Positions 15,997-25,790 are shown, counted from the first letter of the stretch. The stretch: 64,000 nucleotides of DNA from CBDAUN01 sp965214875 (GCA_965214875.1 OZ243980.1:1488001-1552000); one strand, 5' to 3'. Made by a program: numbers and translations. Notes: generated from the letters alone by a model not told the origin.

Positions 15997-18179
15997 TGAC
16001 CGCTGAATTTTCTCGACGCGACTTTCTCAAAGCAACTTCAGCAGCCGCTGCAGGCGCCTTGATAGTCGGATTTTCACCGCGCGGCGTGCTTGCTTCTCAA
16101 CCCGTTGAAGGCGGCAACTTTACGCCTTTCATTAAAATAGATAGCGATGGTGCCGTGACCGCAATCATCAAGCACTTCGAAATGGGGCAGGGAACCACCA
16201 CCGGACTCGCCACCCTGATTGCGGAAGAGCTGGGTGTCAACATCGATGAAGTGGCGGTGGAATTTGCGCCATCAGATGCCGCTCGCTATGCCAATTCGTT
16301 TTTCGGCATACAAGGCACAGGTGGATCGACAGCCATAGCGAATTCGTTCATGCAATATCGGCAGGCAGGCGCGGCCGCGCGACAGATGCTGATCAATGCT
16401 GCTGCGCTCAACTGGAATACTGACCCTGCGATTCTATCCATATCCGATGGCATGGTGGTTGGAAATGGCCGGAGCGCACCGATATCGCAGTTTGTCCCTG
16501 AAGCTGCCAGCATGGCGGTGCCCGAACAGCCGAGGCTCAAGGATCTGTCAGAATTTAAACTGATCGGCAATCCGTCCGTCGCTCGTCGAGATAACGAGCC
16601 AAAGATCACCGGTACTGCTAAATTTGCGACGGATGTCCAATTAGATGGACAAATTGTCGCAGTGATCAAGCGTAGTCCGCGTTTCGGCGGCAAAATGGCG
16701 TCTATGGATTCATCGGCGGCATCCGCTGTGCCCGGGTTCATCAACGCCGTGGCAATGCCCACGGGCGCCGGGATCGTCGTTTACGCTAAGGACACGTGGT
16801 CGGCGTTTCGCTCACGCGATGCTGTTGCAGTGGAATGGGATTTCAGCGCAGCGGAAAAGCGCAGTCAAAATGCGATCAACGCTGACATGCTCAAAGCGGT
16901 TCGTGAAGCGCCGGAGTTTGTTGCTAGTGCTGGCGCGGACTTGGCAAAAACGAATCGACTTCTCGAAGGTGCGAGCCAAATCATCGAGGCCGAGTTTGTG
17001 CTGCCCTACCTGAGTCATGCTCCCATGGAGCCGCTGACCTGCACGATTGAGCCTGTGGCAGACGGTGTTGTTTTGCATGACGGATGCCAGATGCCTACAA
17101 TTTCTCAACAGGCGGTTGCCGCGGTATTGGAACTTCCGCCTGAAAAAGTTGGTGTCAACACGCTCTATGCGGGCGGTTCGTTCGGGCGGCGCGCAACCGC
17201 AGCCGCAGACTACGGTGTCGAAGCCGCTATCGCGTTTGCATTGACTGATCGCGACCGCCCTGTCAAGCTTGCATGGTCTCGCGAAGATGATATTACCGGC
17301 GGCTATTACCGGCCAGCCGCCGCCCATCGGGTCCGTGCCGGAATTGATGATTCAGGAAAAATCGTCGCATGGGACCACCGGATTGCGAGTCAGTCGATCA
17401 TCAAGGGCACTCCGTTCGAAGCTGTTTTGGTGAAAGACGGCGTGGATGGGAGCAGCGTGGAGGGTGTGCACGACACGCCGTATGAGATTCCTGGCCTGTT
17501 TGTCGGTTTGACTGACATGCAATCGCCGGTTACGGTACTTTGGTGGCGTTCAGTCGGGCACAGCCATACGGCATTCGTGATGGAGTCCATGATGGATATG
17601 GCGGCGAAGGCCGCTGGCCGCGACCCGGTTGCCTTTCGCCTGGATTATCTGTCAGGCGATACGCCTGATCAGCGACGCTTGGCTGGCGTGTTGAAGTTGG
17701 CGGCGCAGGAATCAGGTTGGGATAGCCCGGTGCGGCAAGGTCGTTCGCGCGGCGTGGCGGTTCACAAGTCTTTCAATTCGTACGTTGCTGAGGTCGTAGA
17801 AGTTTATCGGAATGATTCAGGCCATGTTAAGGTAGAGAGAGTCACTTGCGCGGTCGATTGCGGCATTGCGGTCAATCCTGACATAATCAAGGCGCAGATG
17901 GAAGGCGGCATCGGCTATGGGCTTGGTCATGTCATGCGCAACGAGGTGACTTTTGACGAAGGTCGCGTCGTGCAGCAGAACTTTCCGAACTATTCTCCGT
18001 TGCGCATTGCTGACATCGGGCGGATTGACGTGCATATTGTGCCCTCTACGGAAGCGCCGACTGGTGTTGGCGAGCCGGGATTGCCGCCCGCGGGGCCAGC
18101 GCTCGCAAATGCCATTGCGGTTGAAGGGCCGCGTGTCACCAATTTGCCCATGACGCAGAACGGCATCCGGTTTGCTTGA
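15993..18179 (+). CDS. iorB: Molybdopterin-binding subunit, isoquinoline 1-oxidoreductase-like
   Basis: A 728-residue catalytic subunit of the xanthine dehydrogenase family that carries molybdopterin-cytosine-dinucleotide type cofactor. The N-terminus contains a twin-arginine motif (SRRDFLKATSAAAAGALIVG), so the complex is exported folded to the periplasm, as for other IorB-like enzymes. Family motifs seen are HFEMGQGTTTGLATL, FGIQGTGGSTAI, GGSFGRRA, LWWRSVGHSHTAFVMES and the C-terminal GVGEPGLPPAGPALANAI with the catalytic Glu. Substrate is not predictable; relatives hydroxylate N-heterocycles or oxidise aldehydes. Start codon overlaps the iorA stop. Confidence 0.92.
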   Translation: MMTAEFSRRDFLKATSAAAAGALIVGFSPRGVLASQPVEGGNFTPFIKIDSDGAVTAIIKHFEMGQGTTTGLATLIAEELGVNIDEVAVEFAPSDAARYANSFFGIQGTGGSTAIANSFMQYRQAGAAARQMLINAAALNWNTDPAILSISDGMVVGNGRSAPISQFVPEAASMAVPEQPRLKDLSEFKLIGNPSVARRDNEPKITGTAKFATDVQLDGQIVAVIKRSPRFGGKMASMDSSAASAVPGFINAVAMPTGAGIVVYAKDTWSAFRSRDAVAVEWDFSAAEKRSQNAINADMLKAVREAPEFVASAGADLAKTNRLLEGASQIIEAEFVLPYLSHAPMEPLTCTIEPVADGVVLHDGCQMPTISQQAVAAVLELPPEKVGVNTLYAGGSFGRRATAAADYGVEAAIAFALTDRDRPVKLAWSREDDITGGYYRPAAAHRVRAGIDDSGKIVAWDHRIASQSIIKGTPFEAVLVKDGVDGSSVEGVHDTPYEIPGLFVGLTDMQSPVTVLWWRSVGHSHTAFVMESMMDMAAKAAGRDPVAFRLDYLSGDTPDQRRLAGVLKLAAQESGWDSPVRQGRSRGVAVHKSFNSYVAEVVEVYRNDSGHVKVERVTCAVDCGIAVNPDIIKAQMEGGIGYGLGHVMRNEVTFDEGRVVQQNFPNYSPLRIADIGRIDVHIVPSTEAPTGVGEPGLPPAGPALANAIAVEGPRVTNLPMTQNGIRFA

Positions 18180-18267
18180 AGCCGCCTGTCGTCGATCAAC
18201 ATTGATGATGCGGCAATTGGATTCGGCTAGATGTGAAAATACTGCACATACAGGGCGGGAGCAACGC

Positions 18268-18525
18268 ATGCCTCCATTTAGCTTTAACAACCACGAAATT
18301 GAAGGAATAACCGAAGCGGAAGGTCGGCGTATGTTGCAACTGCTGAATGAAGCGAATCCCCAAGTGGGCGACATTAGGATTGCCGAAGACTTTGTCGCGT
18401 TGATCAATCGATGCATAGACGTTCTCATACATGAAGGGGGGCCTGAGGCGCATGCAGGGCCATGCGCCTTATTAGCCACGCAGTGGCGAGATTCAATTGG
18501 CCGCATTCCACGCGATGAAGCTTGA
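18268..18525 (+). CDS. Small hypothetical protein
   Basis: An 85-residue soluble protein from ATG 18268 (MPPFSFNNHEIEGITEAEG), preceded by GGGAGC about six bases upstream. It is mostly acidic helix (GRRMLQLLNEANPQVGD, ALINRCIDVLIHEGG) with no known motif. It follows iorB by 88 bases on the same strand and may be cotranscribed. Real coding is plausible from the ribosome site and composition but unproven. Confidence 0.45.
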   Translation: MPPFSFNNHEIEGITEAEGRRMLQLLNEANPQVGDIRIAEDFVALINRCIDVLIHEGGPEAHAGPCALLATQWRDSIGRIPRDEA

Positions 18526-18848
18526 AGTATCAAACATTTAGTACCTTTCTTTTCGAAGGCGATCGGCTTCATTTTTGCACTTGCTTTAAAATCCATTCTT
18601 TCGCGCATGATCTGCACCCTCGCAGCCCGATGCGAGGTCGTAAAGCCGATGCCTCGCAATACGCAGGACGATCGTCTTCAGGGTTTGCCGAAACGTCGGG
18701 CAGCTTGATGAATTGGCGAAAATGTATAATCCCATATCGCTTTCACCCCTATCCTGCCGCAATCGCGGCGCTATCATCGATCAACGCCATCGGTATTGCT
18801 GACAATTGATGGCTACAGAATGCGAAGATCGTTCTTCGAGTGCAAAAA
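18526..18848. other. Intergenic region before the RND pump
   Basis: About 320 bases with no gene I can support. It is one of the two possible breakpoints of the inversion discussed under the findings, since a pump gene usually follows its adaptor gene directly rather than standing alone behind a long spacer. Confidence 0.35.
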
Positions 18849-21800
18849 ATGAAAGATGCGTCCCCAAGTCTGATATCGACAGCGATTGATCGTCCCATTG
18901 CTGTGGTTGCAGTAGTGCTGATGATCATCCTGTTTGGCCTTGTCGCTTTGCAGACAATACCGATTCAGCTGGCTCCAGATGTGAATCGACCGGTCATCAC
19001 CATCACCACCACTTGGCCGGGTGCCGCACCCGCCGAAGTCGAGCGTGAAATTCTCAATCCGCAGGAAGAGGAACTGTCAGGGCTGGAGAATCTGCGAGAC
19101 ATCACTGGTCGAGCAGAATCGGGTCGAGCTAGAATCACGTTGGAATTCGATGTGGCAACGAATATGGACAAGGCGCTGCTGCTGGTGTCGAATCGACTCG
19201 ATCGGATATCAAACTATCCAGATGAGGCGCAATCTCCGCAGCTGAACACCGCTGGTAGCGAAGATAACGCGATCGCCTGGTTCACCATTACCCTTGAAGA
19301 GGGAAACAATCGACCGATTCACGAATACGGACAGTTTGTCGAAGAGGTGATCAAAGAGCGTATTGAGCGCGTTCAGGGAGTTGCGCAGGTAACGGTATTT
19401 GGCGGCAGCGACCCGGAGATGCAGATCATTGTTCAACCGGACAGTCTCGTTCAATTTCAGTTGACCGTCGGCGATGTCATACGTGCGTTGCGTGCTGCCC
19501 ATGTATCGCTGTCAGCCGGCGATGTGGAAGAGGGCAAGCGCCGATACATCGTTCGTTCAGAGGGTGAATTGCAAAGCGTCGAATCCATCGCCGGCATTGT
19601 TGTGCGACCGTCGGCTTCTGGTGCAACCGGTCGTTCCGGCAGCGTGACGATCGGGGATATCGCCGACATTCGCCCATCGTTTAAAGAACCCAGTGCCATC
19701 ATACGCTTTCTTGGTCAGCCGGCCATTCCATTCAACGCCACCCGACAGACCGGAGCCAACGTGATCGAGACGATGGAAGGAATTAGAGAGGCGGTAGCAG
19801 ATCTGCAAGCCAATGAGATGGCCGGTTCCGGATTGATCCTGCAGCATGTTTACGACGAGACGGTCTACATCAATTCCTCCATTGAACTGGTGCAGCAGAA
19901 TATTTGGATCGGCGGCTTGCTGGCGGCCTTGGTCATGTTGCTGTTTCTGCGTTCATTTCGCGCGACATTTACTGTTTCGCTGGCGATTCCTGTATCGATC
20001 ATTGGCGCGTTTGTCGCGATGGCGTTGCTCGGCCGTTCGATTAATGTGGTTTCTCTTGCCGGACTGGCTTTTGCGGTTGGCATGGTGGTAGATGCGGCGA
20101 TCGTCATACTGGAGAACATATTTCGGTTGCGGGAAAAGGGCGAGTCCGCCCGCGCTGCGGCGTTGCGCGGGGCGCAGCAGGTTTGGGGAGCGGTGTTTGT
20201 ATCGTCTTTGACGACCGTTATGGTCTTTATTCCGATACTGGTCTCCGACCTTGAAGTGGGGCAGCTGTTCCGTGACATAGCAGTGGCGATTTCGGTGGCC
20301 GTGCTACTTTCTTTGCTTGTATCGATAACCGTCATACCGGCACTATCGCGGGCATTGTTGCGAGATAGCGGTTCTGGCGCAAGCGTGGTTCGAATGCGCT
20401 TGCCGGTGATTGATGACGTTGCCGACAGGTTTGTGGAGCTCATTACACGCATGACAAGTCTGCTGACTCGGCACAGGACTATCGCGTTGGCGTGGGTTGG
20501 TGCGATCACGCTTGCGGCAGGATTTGTTTTCGTTAGATTCTTGCCCAGTCTGGAATACTTGCCGGAAGGCAACAACAATTTGATATTCGGGTTGATTGTG
20601 CCGCCGCCGGGATACAATCTTGAGACGACTACCGATATCGCAGGCAGAATAGAAAATGCCATCCGTCCGCATTGGTCGTCGGAAGCGGGGTCGGAAGCCA
20701 GTGCCGACGGTCCGCCGATGATTGAGCGATTCTTTTTTGTCTCGGCGCGTTCACAGATGTTTGTCGGCGCGACATCGTCTGACCCAAGCCGTGTTGCGGA
20801 ACTTATACCAATTCTGCAAACTCCGGTGTTTAGCGAGCCAGGCACCTTTGGATTCATGAGTCAGCCGTCTATATTTGGGCGCGGACTTGGAGCGGGTCGC
20901 AAGATCGATCTTGACGTGTCTGGTGCATCGTTGGAGCAGATACTCGGCGTTGCTACACGCGCGGCGGGCAAGATTCTGCAGGTTATGCCACGCAGTGAGG
21001 GGCATCAGTTCCGCCCGAACCCTGGACTTGAACTTGGCGTGCCTGAATTGCGCATCATTCCAGATCGAGAACGGCTAGCAGATAACGGGCTGTCAGCGAC
21101 AGATCTCAGCGTTGCGGTTGATGTCTTCAATGACGGCCTTCGCATCGATCAAACCATGTATGAAGGGCGTCAGATCGATTTGACTTTGCTCGGGGCGACC
21201 AACACCGTACAGGCCACTCAGGAAATCGCAAACTTGCCGGTTGTAACACCGTCAGGAAGAATTGTTCCGGTTGGCTCGATAGCGACCGTCGAAATGACGG
21301 CGGGCCCCACTGAGATACGGCATCGTGAGCGAGTGCGGACCATCACTTTGGAAGTTCGTCCGGCCCCGACACTTACGATTGAAGAAGCGATTGACATTAT
21401 CCGGCAGGATGTGATTGCGCCATTGCAAGAAGAAGGAGTCCCGCAAGATGTTCGATTCTCGCTGTCCGGCACTGCTAATGCGCTTGAAAAGACATGGAAT
21501 GCGATGGTGATCGACCTGTTCGTAGCGCTCGTCATCGTCTATCTGGTGATGGCGATACTGTTTGAAAGTTTTGTCTATCCGCTGATCATCATGTTGTCGG
21601 TACCGGTGGCCGCAGCTGGCGGGGTTGCCGGTCTTGCAGTGCTGAATACCTATGTCTACCAGCCTCTTGACATGCTGACAATGCTTGGCTTCGTGATTCT
21701 GATCGGCATTGTTGTCAACAATGCTATTTTGCTTGTGCATCGCTCGTTGCAGAATATGCGAAGCGGTGAGTTTTCTGGTAGCGAGGCGATCATTCAGGCG

Positions 21801-22064
21801 ACTCGAAACCGGATTCGTCCCATCTTCATGTCGACCTTCACCAGTGTTTGCGGGATGCTGCCCTTGGTGCTCTTCCCTGGTGCCGGCTCTGAACTTTATC
21901 GCGGCTTAGGCTCGGTGGTTGTCGGAGGATTGTCGATGTCGGCGCTTTTGACGCTGTTCATGGTTCCTCCGCTGACTGCAATATTGGTCATTCCACTTGA
22001 GCGGAGACGGAAGCGAAAAAAGGCGGTTTCAACCTCTGATGCTTTGACCAACCCTGCATCTTGA
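18849..22064 (+). CDS. RND efflux transporter, inner-membrane pump (AcrB/HAE1-like)
   Basis: A 1071-residue RND transporter with the usual two halves of six membrane helices each and large periplasmic loops. Start ATG 18849 (MKDASPSLISTAIDRPIAV) is preferred to GTG 18840. Typical segments are PIQLAPDVNRPVITITTTWPG, the TM4 motif GMVVDAAIVILEN (only one Asp, where AcrB has Asp-Asp), and TM10 LIGIVVNNAILLVHR, which has Asn where AcrB has the proton-relay Lys. These differences occur in many uncharacterised HAE1 members. No adaptor or TolC-like gene is adjacent; a matching adaptor lies at 42.7 kb on the opposite strand. Confidence 0.93.
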   Translation: MKDASPSLISTAIDRPIAVVAVVLMIILFGLVALQTIPIQLAPDVNRPVITITTTWPGAAPAEVEREILNPQEEELSGLENLRDITGRAESGRARITLEFDVATNMDKALLLVSNRLDRISNYPDEAQSPQLNTAGSEDNAIAWFTITLEEGNNRPIHEYGQFVEEVIKERIERVQGVAQVTVFGGSDPEMQIIVQPDSLVQFQLTVGDVIRALRAAHVSLSAGDVEEGKRRYIVRSEGELQSVESIAGIVVRPSASGATGRSGSVTIGDIADIRPSFKEPSAIIRFLGQPAIPFNATRQTGANVIETMEGIREAVADLQANEMAGSGLILQHVYDETVYINSSIELVQQNIWIGGLLAALVMLLFLRSFRATFTVSLAIPVSIIGAFVAMALLGRSINVVSLAGLAFAVGMVVDAAIVILENIFRLREKGESARAAALRGAQQVWGAVFVSSLTTVMVFIPILVSDLEVGQLFRDIAVAISVAVLLSLLVSITVIPALSRALLRDSGSGASVVRMRLPVIDDVADRFVELITRMTSLLTRHRTIALAWVGAITLAAGFVFVRFLPSLEYLPEGNNNLIFGLIVPPPGYNLETTTDIAGRIENAIRPHWSSEAGSEASADGPPMIERFFFVSARSQMFVGATSSDPSRVAELIPILQTPVFSEPGTFGFMSQPSIFGRGLGAGRKIDLDVSGASLEQILGVATRAAGKILQVMPRSEGHQFRPNPGLELGVPELRIIPDRERLADNGLSATDLSVAVDVFNDGLRIDQTMYEGRQIDLTLLGATNTVQATQEIANLPVVTPSGRIVPVGSIATVEMTAGPTEIRHRERVRTITLEVRPAPTLTIEEAIDIIRQDVIAPLQEEGVPQDVRFSLSGTANALEKTWNAMVIDLFVALVIVYLVMAILFESFVYPLIIMLSVPVAAAGGVAGLAVLNTYVYQPLDMLTMLGFVILIGIVVNNAILLVHRSLQNMRSGEFSGSEAIIQATRNRIRPIFMSTFTSVCGMLPLVLFPGAGSELYRGLGSVVVGGLSMSALLTLFMVPPLTAILVIPLERRRKRKKAVSTSDALTNPAS

Positions 22065-22131
22065 TGAGCGAGCGGCTGACTAAATTGGCAAAACGATAGA
22101 AAAACTTTTCAGCACTATCGCCAAGCGCAAT

Positions 22132-22752
22132 TCAGGATATCGGGAGGCTATTATTTGAGCCAGTTGCGGGAGGAAACGAAGGTTCGGTCGGCTGTCGCGG
22201 TTGTTCAGGAATAATGATCTCACCGCTCTCTTCAGTTTCTCCTTGCCACTGCTGCATCAAGGTGTCGCGTTGCATCCAAGTCGCAACCCCAGCGGCCAGA
22301 ATCATTATGATCAAAAGCGCGATAGTGCTACGAATGAAAACCGATCGATAATTGATAGGTTCGCGAGTTGATCGCGATTGCATGGATGATTGCAGAACGT
22401 ATGGCGGCATCTGCGAGAAAGGCACCATTCCAAGATCCGGATCGTTCTCGATTAATTCGTCGGCATTTAGCTTCAGGTGTTTGGCATATGCTCGAACATA
22501 GCCTGTTGCATAGGTTTTTCCGGGCAATTCATGAAAATCATTATTCTCGATCGCCGTTATGCCTTCGACGGTAATTTTGAGAGTTTCGGATACTTCCTCG
22601 ACTGTGATTCCGAGCTCTTTGCGCACAGTAGCAAGGCGCTCGCCAGTGCTGATGCGCGCAGCAATCGTCGGGACTTCCTCATTGGAAGCAGAAATCGGCC
22701 AAGAAAATAGGTGTTTAGCGGATTTTTCCAAGTTGCTTGCTCGTATCGGCAA
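22132..22752 (-). CDS. RodZ-like HTH membrane protein
   Basis: A protein of up to 206 residues with an N-terminal cro/C1-type helix-turn-helix (STGERLATVRKELGITVEEV, SETLKITVEGITAIENNDF) ending in the RodZ-like GKTYATGYVRAYAKHL, a linker, one membrane helix (STIALLIIMILAAGVATW) and a short Pro/Ser-rich periplasmic tail. RodZ couples MreB filaments to the wall-synthesis machinery. The C-terminal DUF4115 domain of full-length RodZ is absent, so the protein is either a short family member or truncated. The start is uncertain (TTG 22752; the HTH usually lies close to the N-terminus). An IS481 remnant lies about 110 bases upstream of it. Confidence 0.7.
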   Translation of the reverse strand: MPIRASNLEKSAKHLFSWPISASNEEVPTIAARISTGERLATVRKELGITVEEVSETLKITVEGITAIENNDFHELPGKTYATGYVRAYAKHLKLNADELIENDPDLGMVPFSQMPPYVLQSSMQSRSTREPINYRSVFIRSTIALLIIMILAAGVATWMQRDTLMQQWQGETEESGEIIIPEQPRQPTEPSFPPATGSNNSLPIS

Positions 22753-22862
22753 CCCGCATCAGATGCATCGTGCAACACGAGCGCACCTTAATAGACAGTG
22801 TGTGTGCAACACATTTTCAGTGAATTAATTGTAGCGGTACTTTGACTGTTTTGTCAACCAAA

Positions 22863-23275
22863 TGTACTGGTTCAATACATATGAGACTTTTCAGGCGGCA
22901 AGCGCCCTTTGTCCGAAGTTTTCATTATACGCCTGCATGGGCACCGTTTGTCCGAGCGCCTGATGCGGGCGATAGGCGTTGCAGAAGCGCTCGAATTCGG
23001 CCAGCTCGACGTTCAGGGCGCCCACGCTCAGCTCGCCGTCGTAGAACTGGTGGAACTCGTAGTGGCCTGTGGCGGTGGCATGTTTCACGCAGCCGTTGCA
23101 ATCCGACTTTATCGATGATCTGTAGCGAAATTTTGCCGCAAATCGAGGCGATAGGATTTCTGATGCGGATATTTGATTTGCATGACGCTTTCTCCCGCTT
23201 TTCGATGGCAAGATTTTTGCTAAGCGACATGCCGTCTGAAAATTTTCGCCCGTCTGTCTATTCCTTCCGGATTGC
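22863..23275 (-). mobile_element. IS481-like element, copy A (internally deleted)
   Basis: Remnant in reverse orientation. Its transposase-3' end starts with TGTACTGGTTCAATACATAT at 22863, and the transposase remnant runs from ATG 23183 to TGA 22891 on the minus strand. It keeps the N-terminal leader and the last third (HYEFHQFYDGELSVGALN, ERFCNAYRPHQALGQ, AYNENF), with the central DDE region deleted. The left boundary near 23275 is approximate because the terminal repeat there is degraded. Confidence 0.75.
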
Positions 23276-23332
23276 GTCCTGTGAGAAGAGGCGGGTGCGC
23301 TGTTTATGGCAATCGATAGCTGCCTTTGCTGG

Positions 23333-23785
23333 CTAACCGACGATGTAGACACCAGTTCCGACAGCAATCAAGGCATTTTGGTCGTTATGCAGTTCCATTC
23401 GAGTCACTGACAATTTGTTGCCTGTCCGCAATACGAGCGCACTAGCAATGAATTGATTTCCCAGACCGGGGCGCAGGTAATCGACTCGAATATCAATCGT
23501 GCTCATTCGCGAAAATTGCTCAATCATTTCATTTCGTGTTTTCAGACTTTTGAGCTGAATGCTGTCTACAAGCGCAACTGCGCCGCCGGCGATGTCAAGA
23601 AGACTAGAAATTACGCCGCCGTGCAGGTTTCCTCGCATGAAGTTGCCGACAAATTTGTCTTTTTTTTCGATGATGATCTTTGGAGCTTGAGCCTCGATGC
23701 CGACAACTTTCAGGCCAAGCAGTTCGTGGAACGGAATATTCCGTTCGTATATTTGGCGAATAAATTCCCATGGATCGGTGTTCAT
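23333..23785 (-). CDS. Hotdog-fold acyl-CoA thioesterase (PaaI/YigI-like)
   Basis: A 150-residue single-domain hotdog protein, predicted to hydrolyse acyl-CoA thioesters in the cytoplasm. ATG 23785 (MNTDPWEFIRQIY) is preferred; a GTG start six residues earlier is possible. Supporting features are RNIPFHELLGLKVVG, the hotdog helix motif MRGNLHGGVISSLLDIAGG (the NLHGG segment holds the usual catalytic Asn/His-Gly-Gly), DYLRPG and the terminal strand IAVGTGVYIV. The pattern is closest to the YigI type of medium/long chain thioesterase. No pathway partner is adjacent. Confidence 0.82.
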   Translation of the reverse strand: MNTDPWEFIRQIYERNIPFHELLGLKVVGIEAQAPKIIIEKKDKFVGNFMRGNLHGGVISSLLDIAGGAVALVDSIQLKSLKTRNEMIEQFSRMSTIDIRVDYLRPGLGNQFIASALVLRTGNKLSVTRMELHNDQNALIAVGTGVYIVG

Positions 23786-24030
23786 GCTAAATTGTCCTGG
23801 CACTAGAATTCATGCAATTAAGTTTTTTGGGATTTAAGAGGCCCGGGCGCTTCTTGGCGAATGGGAAGTGCGATGCTTATGTGTTAAAACTTCACTCTTA
23901 GAAAGCGCAAGAATGCTGTTAGTCAGGATTATATACGGGAGCTTGAATCTGGCCGCCCGACCATGACTGATCTTGAATTTCGCAATAGATGCCAAAACCC
24001 GACCGATGCCGTTTGCCGAAGGAGATGAAA

Positions 24031-24531
24031 ATGCAACATATCCGGCTTATGTCGAATTTCAACGCTTGGGCAAACAAGTTGATCTATGCGGTTTGCTCGC
24101 AATTGAGCGATCAAGAATACCGGATCGACCGTAAAGCCTTTTTGGGATCGATCCGCCACATGCTCAATCATCTCATCCTTGTTGATCGCATTTGGATCTG
24201 TCGATTCCTTGGTTACGAGGATTCTGAAATTCACTCGCTTGATCAGATCTTGTTTGACGACTTTGAGGAATTGCAGCAAGCCAGAATTGATGAGGACCAA
24301 AGATTGATCGACTTGATTGACTCGATCGATCAGTCTCAACTCGACCAGATTCTCCAATATAAACCGATGTGCGGTGAAAACACGAATTACGCTTTCGAGC
24401 AAATCCTTCTTACCGTATTCAATCATCAGACTCATCATCGCGGTCAAGTCCACGCGATGCTTACGCAATGCGGTCGAAAAGTTCCTGGCATGGATCTGAT
24501 AGACTACCTGGCGGAACTGACACCCGGTTGA
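24031..24531 (+). CDS. DinB family protein
   Basis: A 166-residue four-helix-bundle protein of the DinB/YfiT superfamily. ATG 24031 (MQHIRLMSNFNAWANKLIY) is chosen because GAAGGAG lies about 6-7 bases upstream. Metal-ligand positions typical of the family are visible: the first His in SIRHMLNHLILVDRIW and the pair in FNHQTHHRGQVHAML. Family members include thiol transferases (bacillithiol, mycothiol, glutathione related) and metal-dependent hydrolases, but most are uncharacterised, and DNA-damage inducibility should not be assumed. Confidence 0.85.
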   Translation: MQHIRLMSNFNAWANKLIYAVCSQLSDQEYRIDRKAFLGSIRHMLNHLILVDRIWICRFLGYEDSEIHSLDQILFDDFEELQQARIDEDQRLIDLIDSIDQSQLDQILQYKPMCGENTNYAFEQILLTVFNHQTHHRGQVHAMLTQCGRKVPGMDLIDYLAELTPG

Positions 24532-24646
24532 TTTGCAGGGGATTATGCCGATGCAAAAATATTGCGCTTCGCTACCAATGCATCCAGCTGGCTCGCAGAT
24601 TTTTGTGCTGCGCTATTTACAACACGCTCGCGCCGTAGTATTCTCA

Positions 24647-24671
24647 TATCTGGTATTTGGTATACCAGATA
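24647..24671 (+). promoter_or_regulatory. Palindromic operator candidate upstream of tctC (GntR type)
   Basis: Perfect 10-base inverted repeat TATCTGGTAT-N5-ATACCAGATA whose spacer creates an inner perfect palindrome TGGTATACCA at 24658-24667. Operators of FCD-type GntR regulators commonly have TGGTnnnACCA-like cores. It lies 40 bases before the tctC start, and an FCD-type GntR gene is in the same gene cluster at 28068, so autogenous or substrate-dependent control of the cluster is a reasonable inference. Confidence 0.6.
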
Positions 24672-24710
24672 CCTTCTAAATAACTATTTTTAGCAATTGA
24701 GGAGAAAGTG

Positions 24711-25718
24711 ATGTCAAAAATAAATTCAAAAGCCAAGATGACGGCCGCATTTGCCGCTGTCGCTATGGCCACGACTGTGGGATTGCAGTCACCCGCCATG
24801 GCGGACTGGTCTCCGAAAAAACCTATCGAGCTGATCATCATGGCAGGTGCCGGGGGCGGTGCTGACCAGATCGCGCGGTTGTTGCAAGGTTTGGCAGAGC
24901 AAAAGGACTTGTCTCCGCGACCAATCATACCGATCAACAAGCCGGGCGGTTCCGGAGCGGAAGCATTGCGCTATATTCAGGATAAAGAGGGCGACGATCA
25001 TACTATTTTGGTGACCTTGAACAGCTTCTACACCACGCCGGTTATTCAGCAAGGCATTGGCGTAGACGTGTCGAACTTCACGCCGATCGGCCGTATGGCA
25101 ATCGATAACTTTGTGCTGTGGGTGAACTCTTCGCGTGACGATATTACTGACCTCGATAGCTATGTAGGCGCTGTGAAGTCCGCAGGCAAGAACTGGAAGG
25201 TTGGTGGAACCGGCACGGGTCAAGAGGATTCCATTCTGACTGCGATGATGGAGAACGAGTTCGACTATGAAGTGACCTATATCCCATTTCCTGGCGGCGG
25301 CACCGTTGCCAAGAATCTGGTGGGCAATCATATCGACTCGACTGTGAACAATCCGGCAGAGCAAAACGAGTTCTACCGCGCAGGCGAGACTAAACCGATC
25401 GTGCAGTTTACTGCCGAGCGGCTGGCTGCGTATCCTGACGTGCCAACCGCCAAGGAACTTGGCATCGATATGCAATACTATATGCAGCGCTCGATCAACG
25501 GGCCTCCGGGAATGTCCCCAGAAGCGCAGCAGTGGTACATTGATCTGTTCAAGACTTTGTTTGACTCTGCTGAATGGCAGCAATTCTGCACCGACGATGG
25601 CCTTGCATGCGATCAGTGGCTAGCAGGCGACGACCTTGGAATGTATCACCAAGAGCAGATCGCTTTGCATAAGGATTTGATCGAATCGGTCGGCGCTTCC
25701 GCTATCACAGGCGAATAA
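24711..25718 (+). CDS. tctC: Tripartite tricarboxylate transporter, periplasmic binding protein TctC
   Basis: A 335-residue substrate-binding protein of the Bug/TctC family. ATG 24711 follows GAGGAGAAAG closely and gives a clear signal peptide (AAFAAVAMATTVGLQSPAMA, cleavage before DW). The mature start SPKKPIELIIMAGAGGGADQ and the following NKPGGSGAEAL, FTPIGRM, GGTGTGQEDS and PDVPTAKELGID are diagnostic. Such proteins bind carboxylates (citrate, tartrate, aromatic acids, dicarboxylates) and deliver them to TctAB. Here the downstream enzymes suggest a carboxylic acid that is handled as a CoA thioester. First gene of an apparent operon to 32.8 kb. Confidence 0.94.
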   Translation: MSKINSKAKMTAAFAAVAMATTVGLQSPAMADWSPKKPIELIIMAGAGGGADQIARLLQGLAEQKDLSPRPIIPINKPGGSGAEALRYIQDKEGDDHTILVTLNSFYTTPVIQQGIGVDVSNFTPIGRMAIDNFVLWVNSSRDDITDLDSYVGAVKSAGKNWKVGGTGTGQEDSILTAMMENEFDYEVTYIPFPGGGTVAKNLVGNHIDSTVNNPAEQNEFYRAGETKPIVQFTAERLAAYPDVPTAKELGIDMQYYMQRSINGPPGMSPEAQQWYIDLFKTLFDSAEWQQFCTDDGLACDQWLAGDDLGMYHQEQIALHKDLIESVGASAITGE

Positions 25719-25754
25719 GCCAATTATCCATCGTTTGTTCCCGATTGGATTCTG

Positions 25755-25790
25755 CCGAAGCGGAGTAGCGTTTGCGCTGCTCCGCTTCGG
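25755..25790 (+). terminator. Strong hairpin between tctC and tctB
   Basis: Sixteen-base-pair stem (25755-25770 with 25775-25790, one G-T pair) around a TTTG loop, followed about 10 bases later by ATTTTTC. It could be a partial terminator or an mRNA-stabilising hairpin, either of which would give more binding protein than membrane subunits, a common arrangement in binding-protein transporters. The U-run is not immediately adjacent, so strong termination is doubtful. Confidence 0.65.

Noticed and set aside
19865..20857. A 330-codon minus-strand frame inside the RND pump
   Set aside because: Antisense to well-conserved pump helices, with low-complexity Thr/Ser/Asn composition and no family features.
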